Notes under the pieces: generated by a model
Database searches by the model: none
Seen by the model: the letters and a program-made list of their open reading frames with translations, nothing else
What the model was told of the DNA's origin: nothing
From: Bacillota bacterium
Lineage (GTDB): Bacteria; Bacillota; Clostridia; Lachnospirales; Lachnospiraceae
NCBI GenBank assembly: GCA_023395555.1
Contig: JAEWYQ010000003.1
Span: forward strand, 1-64,000
Reading direction: 5' to 3'
Length of the DNA: 64,000 nt
Part shown: positions 61,928 to 64,000 of the stretch, piece after piece
Layout: the number at the start of each line of letters is the position of its first letter
Numbering within the stretch: position 1 is the stretch's first letter
Made by a program: the position numbers and the translations under genes

Positions 61928-62728
61928 ATGGAATTTCAAAATGACAAGACCCTTTCCGTAGAGGTTAAGGAGCAGATCAGGCAAGTAAGGGATGTTTGGT
62001 TAAAATGTATGGAAGAAGCAGTGACAGGCGTGTATCTGCATGGCTCCATTGCATTGAACTGTTTTGTAGAAGGGGTAAGCGATATCGACCTGCTGATTCT
62101 GTGTGACAGACGGATAGACCGGGAGGAGAGGCTTTGTATAGCTAAGAATATAATTGAAATAGACGGCAAGCCATCGCCTCTTGAAATGTCCGCTGTCTGG
62201 ATCAATGACCTGAAGCCTTGGAAATATCCTACACCCTGCCAATTCCATTACAGTGACACCTGGACTGAGCATTACAGGAATTTGCTGAATGGCAGTATAA
62301 AAGAAAGCTTCCTTGTAGATGAAGATTTTTGTGATGCGGATATCGCCTGCCACGCACATCTTACCAATCAAAGCGGCATTTGTGTTTATGGAAAGCCTGT
62401 GAAGGAGGCTTTTCCTATCGTACCGGAGGAGGATTTCTGGAGTTCCATCAGCAATGATGTCGATGAATATGATTTTAAAGCATATGACCCGAGATATTTT
62501 GCAAGCAATATCTTAATTCTTGGGCGGATTCTGTCATACAAAAAAGAGAAGAGGATTTTATCAAAGTATGACGGAGGTATCTGGGTACGCAATTATGTGC
62601 CGGACAGGTTTCGGTATGTGATTGATCATGCCATAAGGGAATGGTATTCCGGTGAGAAGGGCCTCGAATATAAAGAAGTGGACCTGGATGGGCTGAAGCG
62701 ATGGCTGATTGATGAAATAAAGAATTAG
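61928..62728 (+). CDS. Aminoglycoside-nucleotidyltransferase-like protein (DUF4111)
   Basis: A 266-residue protein with the nucleotidyltransferase motif HGSIALNCFVEGVSDIDLLILC (Gly-Ser followed by Asp-x-Asp) at about residues 37-58 and a C-terminal DUF4111 helical domain (SNILILGRILSYKKEKRILSKYDGGIW, then a VIDHAIREWYSG helix). This is the layout of AadA/ANT(9)-type streptomycin or spectinomycin adenylyltransferases. Chromosomal homologues of this kind do not always confer resistance, so resistance should not be assumed. Confidence 0.85.
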   Translation: MEFQNDKTLSVEVKEQIRQVRDVWLKCMEEAVTGVYLHGSIALNCFVEGVSDIDLLILCDRRIDREERLCIAKNIIEIDGKPSPLEMSAVWINDLKPWKYPTPCQFHYSDTWTEHYRNLLNGSIKESFLVDEDFCDADIACHAHLTNQSGICVYGKPVKEAFPIVPEEDFWSSISNDVDEYDFKAYDPRYFASNILILGRILSYKKEKRILSKYDGGIWVRNYVPDRFRYVIDHAIREWYSGEKGLEYKEVDLDGLKRWLIDEIKN

Positions 62729-62744
62729 TATTAGTCTAAAGCGG

Positions 62745-62781
62745 TCTATCCCCCATATAATTAATGATAGGGGGGGATAGA
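62745..62781 (+). promoter_or_regulatory. Hairpin covering the ribosome site of the next gene
   Basis: TCTATCCCCC (62745-62754) pairs perfectly with GGGGGATAGA (62772-62781). The right arm contains the G-run that would serve as ribosome site for TTG 62783. It could block translation, or act as a terminator for the upstream pair, though no T-run follows. Confidence 0.65.
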
Positions 62782-62782
62782 T

Positions 62783-63271
62783 TTGCTTGGATGGATGAAG
62801 GAAAATAGAAAGAAATTAATAATATTAATATTATTCTTTGACTTGATTCTTATTTGTGCTCTATATGGGAAAACGGATCGTTACCTAAAGGATGGGACAA
62901 CTGCTGCCATGCATTCCTTTGATACGAAAGACCAGTATAATCAGTTGCTGGTGAATACTTACTTGACAGAAATCATGGAGGCTTCGGATGATTTTTATGA
63001 TGGATACTATACGATTTCTCCAATTGTAAATTATTATAGTATCTTTGTCAAAAAGGTTTCAGCGGATGGCCGTACGTATTATGTTACCTTCACGTCAAAT
63101 CCATACCTGGGGCCGCATGATACCATTGGTATCGATGAAATTACCTTTTCGGCTGATTACCTTGGAAATGTGAAGTTGGAGAATTTCAATCACCTGAAAA
63201 GTTATCATTTGCCGGATAATCTGAAAGACTTGGAAAAGAAGCAATTTCCCGAAAAATATTATCAAAATTAG
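62783..63271 (+). CDS. Membrane-anchored DUF3888-like protein
   Basis: A 162-residue protein starting at TTG 62783 (an in-frame ATG at 62795 is an alternative). One N-terminal helix (about 11-28, LIILILFFDLILICALYG) acts as an anchor or signal. The exported part contains a pattern of alternating strands (YDGYYTISPIVNYYSIFVKKV, then YYVTFTSNPYLGPHDTIGIDEITF) resembling the DUF3888 family. Function unknown. It converges with the minus-strand gene ending at 63268, overlapping it by four bases. Confidence 0.7.
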   Translation: MLGWMKENRKKLIILILFFDLILICALYGKTDRYLKDGTTAAMHSFDTKDQYNQLLVNTYLTEIMEASDDFYDGYYTISPIVNYYSIFVKKVSADGRTYYVTFTSNPYLGPHDTIGIDEITFSADYLGNVKLENFNHLKSYHLPDNLKDLEKKQFPEKYYQN

Positions 63272-63588
63272 CCGGGATTAAAAAGCTGCCATCTGATCGC
63301 TAATAAATGTCCGTCCATTATGGACTGCAATGCTTCGATTATGTCTTTGTAGTATTTTTGAAATCTTTCATCAGTTTCTAAATAGTGCAATGCGTCAAAC
63401 CTTATTAATCGGTCAACAATATATTCCGAGATATGTTTTTTGTAGTCTTTGCTGTTTTGATACCTGTTAATTGCTATATTTCCTTGCGCTTGCTCCTGTA
63501 ATAATCTGTTATAAAGGTCATGAGTAATAAGCTCATTCTGGATCGGAACTTCATTTTCACAAACAAGCTCCGGCTCCCAGTTTTTCAT
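63268..63588 (-). CDS. Hypothetical protein
   Basis: A 106-residue soluble, largely alpha-helical protein (YNRLLQEQAQGNIAINRYQNSKDYKKHISEYIVDRLIRFDALHYLETDERFQKYYKDII). I do not recognise a family. Its ATG overlaps the stop of the small frame at 63585-63749, so the two are read together. Both lie downstream of the ABC transporter gene on the same strand. Confidence 0.65.
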   Translation of the reverse strand: MKNWEPELVCENEVPIQNELITHDLYNRLLQEQAQGNIAINRYQNSKDYKKHISEYIVDRLIRFDALHYLETDERFQKYYKDIIEALQSIMDGHLLAIRWQLFNPG

Positions 63589-63749
63589 TCCCTCATAAAT
63601 CCTTCCTCATTCAATTCATAGACTGAGCAAGTCTTATTTTTATAAGTCAATTCAAAAGCATTGGGATAACATTCATATAGAATAGGTTTACCATTCTTGC
63701 CGTTTGAAATGATAAAGTCAAAATCATCCTGGCTATTTTCATAGTCTAT
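63585..63749 (-). pseudogene. Short coding frame without a standard start codon
   Basis: The minus-strand frame gives about 53 residues with protein-like composition (DDFDFIISNGKNGKPILY, then ECYPNAFELTYKNKTCSVYELNE). An AAAGGAG ribosome site lies just upstream, yet no ATG, GTG or TTG occurs in frame near it; an in-frame TAA is followed by ATA-GAC-TAT. The nearby ATG is in another frame. Either ATA is the start or the start codon was lost. Its stop overlaps the ATG of the next gene (ATGA). Confidence 0.45.
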
Positions 63750-63827
63750 TTACTCCTTTATTTTCGCCGGTATCTTTCCTGTCTTATTAACCAATGTTCA
63801 CAAAGAAAAACAGAAACAGAGGTTCAT

Positions 63828-64000
63828 CTAATTATACCATTTTGCTTGTGCCGTGTATAGCTTTGCGTATTCACCGCCAGCCACCAATAAGATATCATGG
63901 GTTCCGTCCTCAACGATATCACCATCCTGCATAACAATAATTCGGTCCACTAACTTACATAGGCCAACCCGATGCGAAATAATAAGGGCTGTTTTGTCCG
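63828..64000 (-). CDS. Partial ABC transporter ATPase (C-terminal end)
   Basis: The last 57 codons of a gene that continues past the right edge. The residues include the H-loop ALIISHRVGLCKLVDRI, then VMQDGDIVEDGTHDIL and a closing GEYAKLYTAQAKWY. This is the standard end of an exporter-type ABC protein (fused membrane and ATPase domains). It was read directly from the minus strand. Confidence 0.88.
   Translation of the reverse strand, partial: DKTALIISHRVGLCKLVDRIIVMQDGDIVEDGTHDILLVAGGEYAKLYTAQAKWYN

Noticed and set aside
61928..62728. Acquired antibiotic-resistance gene
   Set aside because: The fold matches aminoglycoside adenylyltransferases, but there is no mobile element, integron or composition shift around it; it looks like a chromosomal homologue.

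Overview
The window looks like a chromosomal segment of an anaerobic, pectin-using member of the Lachnospiraceae (Clostridia). Support comes from the DUF5717/DUF5716 gene pair, a T-box-controlled valS, a fused single-chain PurL, clostridial-style membrane and regulator cassettes, frequent TTG starts, and a B12-independent propanediol microcompartment of the Clostridium phytofermentans type. The genus cannot be fixed from sequence reading alone.

Layout. 1-1,416: end of a coiled-coil gene, an XRE regulator and a gene-poor spacer. 1,417-8,753: a four-gene uncharacterised operon (DUF5717, an Hsp70-like DUF5716 protein, a TPR-like protein, a two-helix coiled-coil membrane protein). 8,781-10,943: BlaI repressor, M56 (BlaR1-like) membrane protease and a small secreted aromatic-rich peptide. 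11,193-15,759: T-box, valS, a short DUF1576 protein and methylglyoxal synthase. 16,299-24,773: one 2,824-residue secreted enzyme joining a rhamnogalacturonan acetylesterase-like SGNH domain to a PL11 rhamnogalacturonan lyase and many accessory modules. 24,827-29,848: LysR and purL, with a 31-bp perfect hairpin in the purL leader. 29,852-34,454: ECF sigma/anti-sigma membrane operon, XRE plus membrane pair, Nudix hydrolase and M42 peptidase.

34,521-49,710 is a fucose/rhamnose microcompartment locus (GRM5 type): aldolase, rhamnulokinase, CoA-acylating aldehyde dehydrogenase, alcohol dehydrogenase, BMC shell proteins of H, T, P and EutS/PduU types, PduL, PduS, a DeoR regulator, glycyl-radical propanediol dehydratase and its activase. 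Inferred flow: the giant secreted enzyme cuts rhamnogalacturonan; L-rhamnose is taken up and isomerised by genes not in the window, phosphorylated by RhaB and split by the aldolase to DHAP and lactaldehyde. Lactaldehyde is reduced to 1,2-propanediol, dehydrated to propanal, and dismutated to propanol and propionyl-phosphate inside the shell. Both catabolic promoters carry the same pair of 17-bp sites at the same positions, 83 bp apart, which are probable operators of the DeoR-type regulator.

49,949-64,000 is ordinary accessory chromosome: a chemoreceptor, two YtrA-type GntR cassettes with palindromic operators on their promoters, lgt, a MerR/effector-binding regulator, a leader-ORF/alternative-stem region before a CD3324-like protein, a SpoU methyltransferase, a GNAT acetyltransferase, an aminoglycoside-nucleotidyltransferase-like protein, small hypothetical genes and the end of an ABC transporter on the minus strand.

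The best candidates for undescribed biology are the 1,417-8,753 operon, the BlaI/M56/small-peptide unit, the dual-start shell gene at 41,084, the 83-bp paired operators, the 28-bp repeat array before the DeoR gene, and the switch-like leader at 59,337-59,454.
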